A DNA stretch of 64,000 bases from Rhizobium sp. Pop5 (GTDB lineage: Bacteria; Pseudomonadota; Alphaproteobacteria; Rhizobiales; Rhizobiaceae), in NCBI RefSeq assembly GCF_024721175.1, contig NZ_CP099399.1:2728001-2792000 (forward strand), written 5' to 3'. Made by a program: the position numbers and the translations under genes. The notes beneath the pieces are model-generated. The model searched no databases. It saw only the letters and a list, made by a program, of their open reading frames with translations, and had not been told where the DNA came from. Shown here piece after piece: positions 55,254 through 63,753 of the stretch. Each line of letters begins with the position of its first letter. The stretch's first letter is position 1.

Positions 55254-55763
55254 ATGCGTCAGCCCGCAACGACCATCGATCTCCGGCGTGACCTCGTCGG
55301 TCTTCTGCCCCGCCTCCGCCGCTTCGCGATCACGCTCGCGGGTGATGCAGCCGTGGCCGACGAACTGGTCCAGGCGATCTGTCAGCGCGCCATCGCCAAG
55401 GGACATCAGTGGAACGGCGAAGGCCGGCTGGAAAGCTGGATCTATACGCTCGCCCGCCAGCAATGGGCCGACGACAGCCGCAAGCGCAAGCCGAAGGCGT
55501 CGGTCCGTGGCAACGTCACCGATATCAGAGAGGCCGCGCGCGAACGCTCGGCCGCGGCCGATCCCGATGTCATTCATCGCATGATCGCCGAAATGCCGGA
55601 TGGCGTATCCTCGATCTTCCTGCTCGTCGACGTCGAGGGCCACAGCTATCAGCAGGCGGCCGACATCATGGGCATTCCCGCGGCCAGCGTCGTCTCCCAG
55701 CTCGCCACCGCAAGGCTGCATTTCGCCGGGCTCGCCGGCTCCCACCCGATCCACAGGTACTGA
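55254..55763 (+). CDS. ECF-family sigma factor
   Basis: A 169 aa extracytoplasmic-function sigma factor. Sigma2 region in LVGLLPRLRRFAITLAGDAA then DELVQAICQRAIAK, sigma4 in FLLVDVEGHSYQQAADIMGI then AASVVSQLATARLHF. ATG 55254. The downstream membrane protein, whose start overlaps this gene's last bases, is the likely anti-sigma factor; the TPR protein upstream may be part of its regulon or simply a neighbour. Confidence 0.93.
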   Translation: MRQPATTIDLRRDLVGLLPRLRRFAITLAGDAAVADELVQAICQRAIAKGHQWNGEGRLESWIYTLARQQWADDSRKRKPKASVRGNVTDIREAARERSAAADPDVIHRMIAEMPDGVSSIFLLVDVEGHSYQQAADIMGIPAASVVSQLATARLHFAGLAGSHPIHRY

Positions 55764-55764
55764 A

Positions 55765-56607
55765 TTGCTCGATCTCAGAAAATTGCCGCTCGAAGCCCAG
55801 CTCACCGCCCTTCTCGACGGCGAAGTCTCGCCCGAACAGCGGCACGAACTGGAGCAGCGCCTGGCAAGCGACGAGAATGCGCGCCGGCTGCATGAGAAGC
55901 TGCGCCACGGCGCCGATTTCGGCCGCCGCCGCCTCGAAGACGTCCTGAAGGAGCCGGTGCCGCTCTCTCTCGTCCGCTCGATCAAGAGCACGCAGCCGCC
56001 GAAGACGCCGATTGCCCAGCGCGCCACGCGCCCGCAGGTGAAACTGGCGCCTAGCGGTCCGCAGGCGCTGGCCGCCGCCCTCATCCTCTTCGTCGTCGGC
56101 TGCGGCATCGGCTATTTCGTCGGCAAAAGCCCGGATGCCGACGATATCGCCACCACGACCTCTGCCACGGCGCCTGCCAATACAAACGATTGGCTGGGCG
56201 ACGTCACCGCCTATCAACGCCTGCTGATGCGCCAGCCCCGTCATCTCGTCGAAGTGCCTGCCTCGCAGGCCGAGGAAATCTCCAGCTGGCTGACGACCGC
56301 AATCGGCGTCCCCTTCCGCGTGCCCGATCTCAGCGGCCAATCCTGGACCTTCCAGGGCGCCCGCGTCATTCTCGGCGACAACCGCCCTGTCGGCCAGCTC
56401 GTTTATTCCAACAATGACGGCGACATCATCTCCATCTGCTTCCGCAAGGACGCGCAGCCGCCCGAGACCGACGATTTCAAGGAAACGATCAAGGACGAGA
56501 TCGGCCTGGTCACCTGGCACAATGCCGGCACCTCCTACGTCCTCGCAGGCCCCTCCGCCGAAGCAGCCCTCAGCCAGCTGGCGATGGAAATCGCTACGGC
56601 GATTTGA
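55765..56607 (+). CDS. Membrane anti-sigma factor (zinc-less type)
   Basis: 280 aa from TTG 55765. The N-terminus reads LPLEAQLTALLDGEVSPEQR then HELEQRLASDENARRLHEKL, an anti-sigma domain without the zinc HxxxCxxC motif, followed by a Pro-rich linker, a membrane helix (ALAAALILFVVGCGIGYFVG, about 98-118) and a periplasmic domain (QRLLMRQPRHLVEVPASQAE, ISICFRKDAQ). Translation starts 1 base after the sigma stop codon, so the pair is tightly coupled. The stimulus is unknown. Confidence 0.9.
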   Translation: MLDLRKLPLEAQLTALLDGEVSPEQRHELEQRLASDENARRLHEKLRHGADFGRRRLEDVLKEPVPLSLVRSIKSTQPPKTPIAQRATRPQVKLAPSGPQALAAALILFVVGCGIGYFVGKSPDADDIATTTSATAPANTNDWLGDVTAYQRLLMRQPRHLVEVPASQAEEISSWLTTAIGVPFRVPDLSGQSWTFQGARVILGDNRPVGQLVYSNNDGDIISICFRKDAQPPETDDFKETIKDEIGLVTWHNAGTSYVLAGPSAEAALSQLAMEIATAI

Positions 56608-56679
56608 TTATCGGCTGTAGTATATGGCGAACGGTCGGCGTGCGAACGAGGCAACATCGACCATCAGCACCAGCCGCCC

Positions 56680-56830
56680 CTTCATCCGCCTGCCGGCACC
56701 TTCTCCCCGAGGGGAGAAGAGACATGTGGCAATGTCTCAGTTCCTAAAAGCGTCTGCAGTGGGAAGGCATAGCGAACGGCTTGCTCCCTCTTCTCCCCAG
56801 CGGGGAGAAGGTGCCCGTAGGGCGGATGAG
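56680..56830. repeat. Large inverted repeat of the CTTCTCCCC type
   Basis: Two facing arms of about 40 bp, each with its own hairpin: left CTTCATCCGCCTGCCGGCAC ... CTTCTCCCCGAGGGGAGAAG (56680-56719), right CTTCTCCCCAGCGGGGAGAAG ... GCGGATGAG (56789-56830). The arms are near-perfect inverted copies. It fills the gap between the anti-sigma gene and leuA; each half is a short palindrome found widely in rhizobia. No coding content. Confidence 0.75.
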
Positions 56831-56947
56831 CGGGCCGCACGGCAGGCCCTTCATTGCTCGCGCTTGCGCTAAGCGAAGGCACAACGAGCCAACCTAGTCA
56901 TCAGGCCGCGCTGCACTGACGCAATCGCGGCCTGGGTCTTTCCAGGA

Positions 56948-58666
56948 TCAGGCCTTGCCGGCCTTCACCTCAAGCACCCGATTGGCCGCCGAAACAATCG
57001 CTTCGAGCGACGCCGCGACGATGTTGGTATTGATGCCGGCACCGAAGAGTTTGCCGCCGGGATAGGAGGTCTCGACATAGGAGATCGCCGCCGCGTTCGA
57101 GCCGTGCTGCAGCGAATGCTCGGAATAGTCCTCGACGGACATTTCGATGCCGAGATAATGCGACAGCGCGTTGATGAAGCCGTCGATCGGGCCGTTGCCG
57201 CGCCCTTCGATGCGCTTGATCTCGCCATTGTCTGATATCTCGGCCGCGACGATCCGCTGACCCTTGCGCTCGGTGTCCGGATAGGTGTGGTGGTCGACGA
57301 ACCTGAGGCGCGCATCGGGCTGCGTCACATAGCGCTCGATGAAGCGGTCATGGATACGCTTCGAGGGAAGCTCCTTGCCCTCTACGTCGGTGATGCGCTG
57401 GATGTCCTCGCGGAACTCGACCTGCAGGTTACGCGGCAGGTTGAGCCCATAATCCTGCTGCAGGATATAGGCGATGCCGCCCTTGCCGGACTGCGAGTTG
57501 ATGCGGATGATCGCCTCGTAGGAACGGCCGACGTCACGCGGATCGATCGGCAGATAAGGCACTTCCCAGACCGGATGATTGGCGACCTGCGCCGCCTTCA
57601 TGCCCTTGTTGATCGCATCCTGATGCGAGCCGGAGAAGGCCGTATAGACCAGCTCGCCGACATAGGGGTGACGCTCGGCAATCGCCATCTGGTTCGAATA
57701 TTCGAACACTTCCTTGATGCGCTCGATATTCGAGCAGTCGATCCCGGGATCGACCCCTTGCGTGAACATATTGAGCGCCATCGTCACCACATCGACATTG
57801 CCGGTGCGCTCGCCATTGCCGAAGAGCGTGCCTTCGACGCGGTCGGCACCGGCCAGCAAAGCCAGTTCGGCAGCGGCGATGCCGGTGCCGCGGTCGTTAT
57901 GCGGATGCAGCGAAACGATCAGGTTCTCGCGATTGTCGAGGTTGCGGCACATCCACTCGATCTGGTCGGCATAGACGTTCGGCGTCGCCATCTCGACGGT
58001 GGACGGCAGGTTGATGATGAGTTTGTTGTCGGGCGTCGGCTTCACCACCTCGATGACGGCGTTGCAGATCTCCAGCGCCACTTCCAGCTCGGTGCCGGTA
58101 AAGCTTTCGGGCGAATATTCGAAGCGATAGCCGCCGCCGGCCTTGGCCGCCATGTCGGTGATCATCTTGGCGGCATCGACGGCGATCTGCTTGATGCCCC
58201 GTACATCCTTGGCGAAAACGACGCGGCGCTGCAGCTCGCTGGTCGAATTATAGAAGTGCACGATCGGCCGGTTTGCGCCTTCCAGTGCTTCGAAAGTGCG
58301 GGTGATCAGTTCGGGGCGGCACTGCACCAACACCTGCAGCGAGACGTCGGCGGGTACGTTGCCCTCCTCCACGCACCAGCGGGCGAAATCGAAATCCGTC
58401 TGCGAAGCCGAGGGGAAGCCGATCTCGATTTCCTTGAAGCCCATCTCGAGCAGCAGATGGAACATGCGGGCCTTGCGGTCGTGGCCCATCGGATCGACGA
58501 GCGCCTGGTTGCCGTCGCGCAGATCCACCGAGCACCAGACAGGCGCCTTGGTGATGGTCTTCGTCGGCCAGGTGCGGTCGGGAATGTTCACCTGCGGATA
58601 GGGTCGGTATTTCACCGCGGCATCGGGCATGCCTTTGGCGGAGGCTCGGCTGTTGGTGTTGTCCAT
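56948..58666 (-). CDS. leuA: 2-isopropylmalate synthase
   Basis: First committed enzyme of leucine synthesis: condenses 2-ketoisovalerate and acetyl-CoA. 572 aa, the long form. The catalytic TIM barrel (about 40-330) has VWCSVDLRDGNQALVDPM (Asp metal ligand), EIEIGFPSASQTDFDFAR and LHPHNDRGTGIAAAELALLAGADRVEG (His and Asp ligands). The C-terminal LeuA regulatory domain binds leucine for feedback inhibition. ATG 58666 has GAGGAG upstream. A leader peptide and hairpin precede it. Expression is expected to respond to leucyl-tRNA. Confidence 0.96.
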   Translation of the reverse strand: MDNTNSRASAKGMPDAAVKYRPYPQVNIPDRTWPTKTITKAPVWCSVDLRDGNQALVDPMGHDRKARMFHLLLEMGFKEIEIGFPSASQTDFDFARWCVEEGNVPADVSLQVLVQCRPELITRTFEALEGANRPIVHFYNSTSELQRRVVFAKDVRGIKQIAVDAAKMITDMAAKAGGGYRFEYSPESFTGTELEVALEICNAVIEVVKPTPDNKLIINLPSTVEMATPNVYADQIEWMCRNLDNRENLIVSLHPHNDRGTGIAAAELALLAGADRVEGTLFGNGERTGNVDVVTMALNMFTQGVDPGIDCSNIERIKEVFEYSNQMAIAERHPYVGELVYTAFSGSHQDAINKGMKAAQVANHPVWEVPYLPIDPRDVGRSYEAIIRINSQSGKGGIAYILQQDYGLNLPRNLQVEFREDIQRITDVEGKELPSKRIHDRFIERYVTQPDARLRFVDHHTYPDTERKGQRIVAAEISDNGEIKRIEGRGNGPIDGFINALSHYLGIEMSVEDYSEHSLQHGSNAAAISYVETSYPGGKLFGAGINTNIVAASLEAIVSAANRVLEVKAGKA

Positions 58667-58781
58667 TGTCTTGTCTCCTCGTCCCGGCATTTGCCTCGCT
58701 CCTTAGCCGATCGCATCGGGCTTGGCGATAAACAAATGCGGACCTTCGTCGGTCGTTAGGTCAATTTTGAAAGTGAGTCGC

Positions 58782-58824
58782 GAGGAGCGATGCCGGGCGG
58801 GCTTTCGGCCGCCGGGCGCTCCTC
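58782..58824 (-). promoter_or_regulatory. Candidate attenuator hairpin of leuA
   Basis: Arms GAGGAGCG (58817-58824 in minus-strand reading) and CGCTCCTC (58782-58789), with an inner GC-rich stem CCCGGCGG / CCCGCCCGG. It begins directly at the stop codon of the leader peptide. A T run is not clear, so it may not be a classic terminator. See the leader peptide entry. Confidence 0.65.
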
Positions 58825-58948
58825 AACGGACCCGGCAACCGCGCGTAAGGCCGAGGAGAAGAAGCGAGGTCAGGGCGCGTGTGTTGTCACGCAGGGCGAT
58901 ACGGCCGCGTGCAATCGTGTCGGAAATCTTGGCGCCTGAGGTCTTCAT
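58823..58948 (-). CDS. Leucine leader peptide of leuA (LeuL)
   Basis: A 41-codon open frame starting MKTSGAKISDTIARG and containing TSLLLLGLTRG, a run of four leucine codons (CTT CTT CTC CTC) with a fifth two codons later, then a TGA at 58823. It lies 157 bases upstream of leuA on the same strand, and a long hairpin follows. This is the layout of amino-acid attenuation: ribosomes stalling at leucine codons when leucyl-tRNA is scarce should change folding of the following RNA. A -10 box ends 9 bases before the ATG, so the mRNA is nearly leaderless here. Confidence 0.8.
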   Translation of the reverse strand: MKTSGAKISDTIARGRIALRDNTRALTSLLLLGLTRGCRVR

Positions 58949-58956
58949 GGCCGCGC

Positions 58957-58985
58957 TTATAACCTCGGGCGGGAAAACTGGCAAG
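58957..58985 (-). promoter_or_regulatory. Promoter of the leuA leader
   Basis: In minus-strand reading, CTTGCC (58985-58980) and TTATAA (58962-58957) with a 17-base spacer. The leader peptide ATG begins at 58948, so transcription should start only a few bases before it. Confidence 0.6.
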
Positions 58986-59008
58986 CCCTCGCGGCCCGCC
59001 GGCTTCCG

Positions 59009-60208
59009 TTACCGTTGCTGAGCGCGATCTTTCGACATCTTCACCAGCCGCTGCAGCACGAGCATCAGCCCGCCGGCGATCAATCCCCAGAAAGCGCCTG
59101 AGATGCCGCCGAAGGAAACGCCCGATGCGGTGACGAGGAAAGTGATCGCCGCCGCCTCGCGCGATTCCACCGCCTGGAAGGCCGACATCGCCGAGGATGA
59201 GAAGGCCCCGACCAGCGCCAGTCCCGCCACCGCCTCGATCAGAATGGGCGGCGCGAGCGCGACGAAAGCGGTGACCGCGCCGGCAAGCAGCCCGAGGACG
59301 ATATAGCCGACGCCGGCGATCAGCGATGCCCAGTAGCGCCGCTTTGGATCGGCATGCGCATCCTGCCCCGCGCACATGGCCGCGGTGATCGCCGCCAGAT
59401 TGACCGCGTGGCCGCCGAAAGGCGCCGACAGCAAAGAGAAGAAGCCGGTGACGGCAAAGAGCGGACCAGGCTTCGGATCGTAATGGTGGACCTTCAGGAC
59501 GGCGATGCCGGGAATGTTCTGCGAGGCCATGGTCACGATGAAAAGCGGCAGAGCGATCGAGATGAAAGCGGCAAAGTTAAACACCGGCCAGACGAATTCC
59601 GCCGTCGGGACCAGCGATCGCTCGAGCAAGGAAAAGGCGCCGGCGGGAATATCGACGCCGAAGGCAAGCACCAGCACGAAGGCGGCGAGTGCGGCCGGCA
59701 CCGCCCAGAGGCGCTTGAAGGCGCCGACGACGATCCAGGAAATGACGATCGGCAGCCCGAACAGCGGATTGAAACCGATCGCCTTGACCGGCGCGAAGCA
59801 GAGCCCGATCAGCACGCCTGATAGCATCGCATTGGCAAGCGGCGCGGGAATGGCGGCGACCGCCCGACCGAGCGGCTTGAACAGCCCGGCGATGATAATC
59901 AGCAGAGCGCAGATCAGAAACGCGCCGACCGCCGCATTGAAGCCGCCCTCGATCGCGCCGGTGCTTGCAAGCAGTGCTGCGCCCGGTGTCGACCAGGCGA
60001 TGCTGATCGGCAACCGCGTTACGGCACTGAGCACGATCGCGCAGACGCCCATGGAGATCGACAATGCCATCAGCCCCGAAGCCGCCTGCGCATCCGTCGC
60101 TCCCACCGTCTGCAGCCCATGCAGCACAACGGCGAAAGAGCTGGCGGAACCGACGAAAGCGGCAAGCAGCCCCATGAACAGGGCCTGGATTGAGAAATCT
60201 TTGAGCAT
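59009..60208 (-). CDS. Benzoate/H+ symporter family protein (BenE-like)
   Basis: A 399 aa inner-membrane transporter with about twelve helices. BenE-type signatures: ALSISMGVCAIVLSAVTRLP near the N-terminus, IAWSTPGAALLAS, FGGHAVNLAAITAAMCAGQD in the middle. The N-terminus is LKDFSIQALFMGLLAAFVGS. ATG 60208. Substrate inferred as an aromatic acid or a related compound by family only. Upstream is clpP; the terminator at 60336 separates them. Confidence 0.88.
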   Translation of the reverse strand: MLKDFSIQALFMGLLAAFVGSASSFAVVLHGLQTVGATDAQAASGLMALSISMGVCAIVLSAVTRLPISIAWSTPGAALLASTGAIEGGFNAAVGAFLICALLIIIAGLFKPLGRAVAAIPAPLANAMLSGVLIGLCFAPVKAIGFNPLFGLPIVISWIVVGAFKRLWAVPAALAAFVLVLAFGVDIPAGAFSLLERSLVPTAEFVWPVFNFAAFISIALPLFIVTMASQNIPGIAVLKVHHYDPKPGPLFAVTGFFSLLSAPFGGHAVNLAAITAAMCAGQDAHADPKRRYWASLIAGVGYIVLGLLAGAVTAFVALAPPILIEAVAGLALVGAFSSSAMSAFQAVESREAAAITFLVTASGVSFGGISGAFWGLIAGGLMLVLQRLVKMSKDRAQQR

Positions 60209-60335
60209 GACGAAACTCTGAATTGCGGGAATGGCGCACGGAGCATGATAGTTGCCGCCCGCGCAAGTCCGGAATCAGCCTTTTCCGTCCAGCCCTCGCC
60301 GATGGATGACCGCAAGCATCGTCTGAAAACGAAAC

Positions 60336-60364
60336 GCCCTCGCCTGCGGTTGGCAGGCAAGGGC
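60336..60364 (-). terminator. Terminator of the clpP-family gene
   Basis: Stem GCCCTCGCCTGC / GCAGGCAAGGGC with one mismatch and a 5-base loop, followed in minus-strand reading by GTTTCGTTTTC. It lies 29 bases after the clpP stop. Confidence 0.8.
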
Positions 60365-60392
60365 TGTTCTTAACGGCTTGAGCTTGGAAAGC

Positions 60393-60977
60393 TCAGATAT
60401 CGGACTGCGACGTCACGATGCGCGAAACGAGGCCATAGTCCTTCGCCTCTTCGGCCGAGAGCCAATAGTCGCGATCCGTATCCTTGGCGATCTTGTCGAG
60501 CGGCTGGCCGGTGGCCTCCGCCATGATCTTGTTCAGGCGCTCGTTCATCTTGATGATCTCGCGTGCCTGGATCTCGATGTCGGATGCCATGCCGCGCGTG
60601 CCACCCGACGGTTGGTGCAGCAGGAAGCGCGTGTTCGGCAGGCACAAGCGCCGCTCCTTCGGAGCCGCGACATAGATCAGCGCGCCGGCCGAAGCGACCC
60701 AGCCCGTGCCGATCATCCAGACCTTCGGCTTGATGAACTTGATCATGTCATGGATGGAATCGCCGGATTCGACGTGACCGCCGGGCGAATTGACATAGAT
60801 GCGAATATCTTCGTCGCTGGCCGCGGCAAGCGCCACGAGCTGCGAGCAGACCTTCTGCGCCAGTTCCTGGTTGATCGGTCCATAGATGAAGATCGAACGC
60901 GACTTGAAAAGATTCGCCTCCGTTTCCTTGCCGAGCGGCAGTTCCTTCGTCTTGTCGTCCTGTTCTTCGTCGTTCAT
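60393..60977 (-). CDS. clpP: ClpP-family serine peptidase (paralogue)
   Basis: A 194 aa ClpP-fold peptidase. Catalytic serine in [14 protein letters not shown] (about residue 99; the usual surround is QAASMGA), His in [11 protein letters not shown], and Asp in [20 protein letters not shown]. The N-terminal [17 protein letters not shown] loop is intact. The altered serine surround and the lack of adjacent clpX or lon genes suggest a secondary ClpP (rhizobia have several). ATG 60977. Confidence 0.88.
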   Translation of the reverse strand: MNDEEQDDKTKELPLGKETEANLFKSRSIFIYGPINQELAQKVCSQLVALAAASDEDIRIYVNSPGGHVESGDSIHDMIKFIKPKVWMIGTGWVASAGALIYVAAPKERRLCLPNTRFLLHQPSGGTRGMASDIEIQAREIIKMNERLNKIMAEATGQPLDKIAKDTDRDYWLSAEEAKDYGLVSRIVTSQSDI

Positions 60978-61208
60978 TCGAACCTCTCGGAGATGAATTC
61001 GGGTTCCTCGCACATAGTGCGACTCAATGCCTAAAACAATGCGGGAAAAACACAAGGCACCGAAGCGGTGGAGATATCCTTAAGAAGCCGCGCGCAGTTC
61101 TGCAAGCCTTACTGAAATGTAACGATGAAAGGCTTTGAAAAGCCAGAATCGGTTCCTACCTCACCCCTCACATGGCAACCGCCATACGAGATCAACAGGA
61201 GACAGGAC

Positions 61209-61982
61209 ATGTCACCGGAAGAACGCCAATTGCTGACCGCCCTTTTCGACCGCGTGCGCACGGCAGCCGCCCAGCCGCGCGACCGCGAGGCCGAAGCCCT
61301 GATCGACCAGGCGACGCGCGAACAGCCGTCAGCCACCTATTATCTAGCTCAGGCCGTCATCGTTCAGGAAAAGGGACTGGAAGCGGCGGCCAACCATATC
61401 AAGGAACTCGAGGAGCGCGTCCGACAGCTCGAAGCCGGCGCGAGCGAGCACCACCAGGCCGAACAGGGCGGCGGCTTCCTGAGTTCGATCTTCGGCAATA
61501 CCCAGACGCAGCAGCCAGCCCCAGTTCCATCCAATCCCGGCCCCTCCAATCCCGGCCCTTGGGGCCAGCCCTCCCGCTCCTATGACGAACCCCGCGGCTA
61601 TGACCGCCAGATGCCGCAGCAGCCGACCGGCCCCTGGAGCCAGCAAGCCTATGCGCCGTCTGCCGGCGGCAGCTTCCTGCGCGGCGCCCTTGGCACGGCG
61701 GCGGGCGTTGCCGGCGGCATGCTGCTTGCCAATTCGCTGAGCGGCATCTTCGGCAATCACATGTCCTCACTCGGCTTGGGCTCGCCCTTCGGCGCCGACC
61801 CCTTCGGCAATGCCAGCGCACCGACCGAAGAAACCGTCATCAACAACTATTATGGCAACGACGGCACCCGCCAAGCTTCGGATAATGCCGACGACAGGGA
61901 CAATGACAATATTCAGCAGGCCGATTACGACGATGGCGACGATTACAGCGATGACTCGTCCGGCGACGTTACGGATGTCTGA
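61209..61982 (+). CDS. DUF2076 protein
   Basis: A 257 aa protein. N-terminal DUF2076 domain: SPEERQLLTALFDRVRTAAA, then REAEALIDQATREQPSATYY and a coiled-coil (HIKELEERVRQLEAGA). A Pro/Gln/Gly-rich linker, a glycine-rich hydrophobic patch (LRGALGTAAGVAGGMLLANS), and an acidic Asp-rich C-terminus (ADDRDNDNIQ ... DDGDDYSDDSSGD). ATG 61209. It is probably membrane-associated. Function unknown; the family is often near stress genes. Confidence 0.85.
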   Translation: MSPEERQLLTALFDRVRTAAAQPRDREAEALIDQATREQPSATYYLAQAVIVQEKGLEAAANHIKELEERVRQLEAGASEHHQAEQGGGFLSSIFGNTQTQQPAPVPSNPGPSNPGPWGQPSRSYDEPRGYDRQMPQQPTGPWSQQAYAPSAGGSFLRGALGTAAGVAGGMLLANSLSGIFGNHMSSLGLGSPFGADPFGNASAPTEETVINNYYGNDGTRQASDNADDRDNDNIQQADYDDGDDYSDDSSGDVTDV

Positions 61983-62080
61983 GGATTGATAGTCAAGGAG
62001 GGAGCGGCAGCTGGTTCAATTGCCGCACCGTTGCCCTGCCCTTCGCTTGGGCTCAGGGCGTTCGCCGCTGCAATCGATTC

Positions 62081-62128
62081 AGACCAATTCCAGAAAAAGC
62101 GCGCAGCGGTTTTTCGTCCGGAATTGCG
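62081..62128. repeat. Palindromic intergenic element, CAATTCC-stem type, copy 2
   Basis: ACCAATTCCAGAAAAAGCGC ... GTCCGGAATTGCG, with loop GCGCAGCGGTTTTTC; the same arms as 1098-1146 with a different loop interior. It lies between DUF2076 and queF, which converge. Confidence 0.7.
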
Positions 62129-62175
62129 TTGAAGGAAAAGCTATCGATTGCTGCCGCCTTTGGCGGCACCGCAGC

Positions 62176-62640
62176 TCACCCACGTCCACGATAGGTAGCA
62201 ACCCCCTGCTCCGGCAGCCATACGCCTTCCGGCGGCTTGCCCGTCTGCCAGAAGACGTCGATCGGAATGCCGCCGCGCGGATACCAGTAGGCGCCGATCC
62301 GAAGCCACTTGGGATCGAGCAGCTCGACGATGCGTTTGGCGATGTAGATCGAGCAATCCTCGTGGAACGCGCCGTGATTGCGGAAGGAATGCAGGAAGAG
62401 CTTCAGCGACTTCGATTCCACCAGCCATTCGCCCGGGATATAGTCGATGACGATATGGGCGAAATCCGGCTGCCCGGTCATCGGGCAGAGTGAAGTGAAT
62501 TCCGGGGCGGTGAAGCGCACCACATAGTCGGTTCCGGCATGGTTGGACGGCACCTTCTCCAGCACCGCCTCCTCAGGCGATTTGGCGGTTTCGGTCTGCT
62601 GACCCAGCATCGACAGGCTGGAAACATCTGTATTCGGCAT
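62176..62640 (-). CDS. queF: NADPH-dependent 7-cyano-7-deazaguanine reductase
   Basis: Reduces preQ0 to preQ1 in queuosine synthesis. 154 aa, the short type I form. Catalytic Cys in [19 protein letters not shown] (about 52), the QueF motif [20 protein letters not shown] and the ending [16 protein letters not shown] 62640, with GGAGG upstream, overlaps the stop of the cation efflux gene, so the two are coupled. I see no preQ1 riboswitch upstream. Confidence 0.96.
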   Translation of the reverse strand: MPNTDVSSLSMLGQQTETAKSPEEAVLEKVPSNHAGTDYVVRFTAPEFTSLCPMTGQPDFAHIVIDYIPGEWLVESKSLKLFLHSFRNHGAFHEDCSIYIAKRIVELLDPKWLRIGAYWYPRGGIPIDVFWQTGKPPEGVWLPEQGVATYRGRG

Positions 62641-63554
62641 CATGCCTCCTTGACGACTTTGACGCGGATGCCGTGGGCTTTTTCGCCCTCCGGCTCCACA
62701 TGAATGGCGATTTTAGCGCCCTCGTGAACCATCCTGATGGCATCCTCAAGGCGGTCGCATATATCATGCGCCTGCCGCACGGACATAGTGCCGGGCACCA
62801 CCAGGTGAAAATCGATGAAAGTGACGGTGCCCGCCCGCCTCGTCTTCAGGTCATGCACTCCGATCGAACCTGCCGCATGGGTAGCGATTGCCTCCTTGAT
62901 CGCCTCCTCTTCCTGCGGTTCAACCGCCTGGTCCATCAGCCCGCCGATTGACTGCGAGATCACCTTCCAGCCCTGATAGATGATGTTGACGGCAACGAGG
63001 ATGGCAAGCACGGGGTCGAAGATCGCGTAACCGGTCGCCAACGCCAGCAGCAGGCCGACGAGCACGCCGACCGAGGTGACGACGTCGGACATGATATGCT
63101 GCCCATCCGCCGTCAGCGCCGCCGACCGGTGTTTGCGCCCGCTCCGGATCAAAAGCCGCGCCCAGATCGCGTTGATGAGGCCGGCCGCGAAATTGATCGC
63201 AAGGCCGAGCACCGGCGCATCGAGCATGCGCGGCGCGGCGAGATAACCGATCGCCTCGTTGACGATCAGCAGTGCGGCAACGACGATCAGCACGCCCTCG
63301 GTGACGGCGGAGAGATACTCCGCCTTATGGTGGCCGAAGGGATGGTCGTGATCGGCCGGCTTCTGCGCATAGCGGATGACGAAGAAGGCGACGAAGGCGG
63401 CAACGACGTTGACCGTCGATTCGAGCCCATCCGAGAGCAGCGCCACCGAGCCGGTGACCCACCAGGCCACCATCTTCAGCCCCATGACGCCGAGCGACAG
63501 TGGAATCCCCCACATCGCCAGCTTCCGAACCGTGAGATCGCCGTTGTCGCTCAT
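62640..63554 (-). CDS. Cation diffusion facilitator (CDF) metal efflux protein
   Basis: A 304 aa antiporter for divalent metals. Six helices in the first 200 residues with the metal-site motifs [20 protein letters not shown] (Asp, and Asn in place of the usual second acidic position) and [15 protein letters not shown] (His and Asp), plus a [11 protein letters not shown] loop. A cytoplasmic C-terminal domain ([20 protein letters not shown]) follows. ATG 63554. It overlaps queF by one base and would be cotranscribed; likely substrates are zinc, iron or manganese. Confidence 0.92.
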   Translation of the reverse strand: MSDNGDLTVRKLAMWGIPLSLGVMGLKMVAWWVTGSVALLSDGLESTVNVVAAFVAFFVIRYAQKPADHDHPFGHHKAEYLSAVTEGVLIVVAALLIVNEAIGYLAAPRMLDAPVLGLAINFAAGLINAIWARLLIRSGRKHRSAALTADGQHIMSDVVTSVGVLVGLLLALATGYAIFDPVLAILVAVNIIYQGWKVISQSIGGLMDQAVEPQEEEAIKEAIATHAAGSIGVHDLKTRRAGTVTFIDFHLVVPGTMSVRQAHDICDRLEDAIRMVHEGAKIAIHVEPEGEKAHGIRVKVVKEA

Positions 63555-63753
63555 ATCGTCCTCCTGCGGTTGCGAATGAATTGCAGGGTCTAAGCCATTG
63601 AAATGCAAAACCGCCCACGCGAATGTCGCGCAGGCGGCCCAGTTGAGGGTGATATGGGCGATGATGGAGGATTTGTCAAAGAGAATGACACGTCTCTCAC
63701 AGATGTTGTCGCCCCGGGAAACAGGCAGTGCAGGCGCAGGATACGCAATCCCG

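Noticed and set aside
62641..62660. PreQ1 riboswitch before queF
   Set aside because: queF overlaps the upstream gene, leaving no space for the aptamer.
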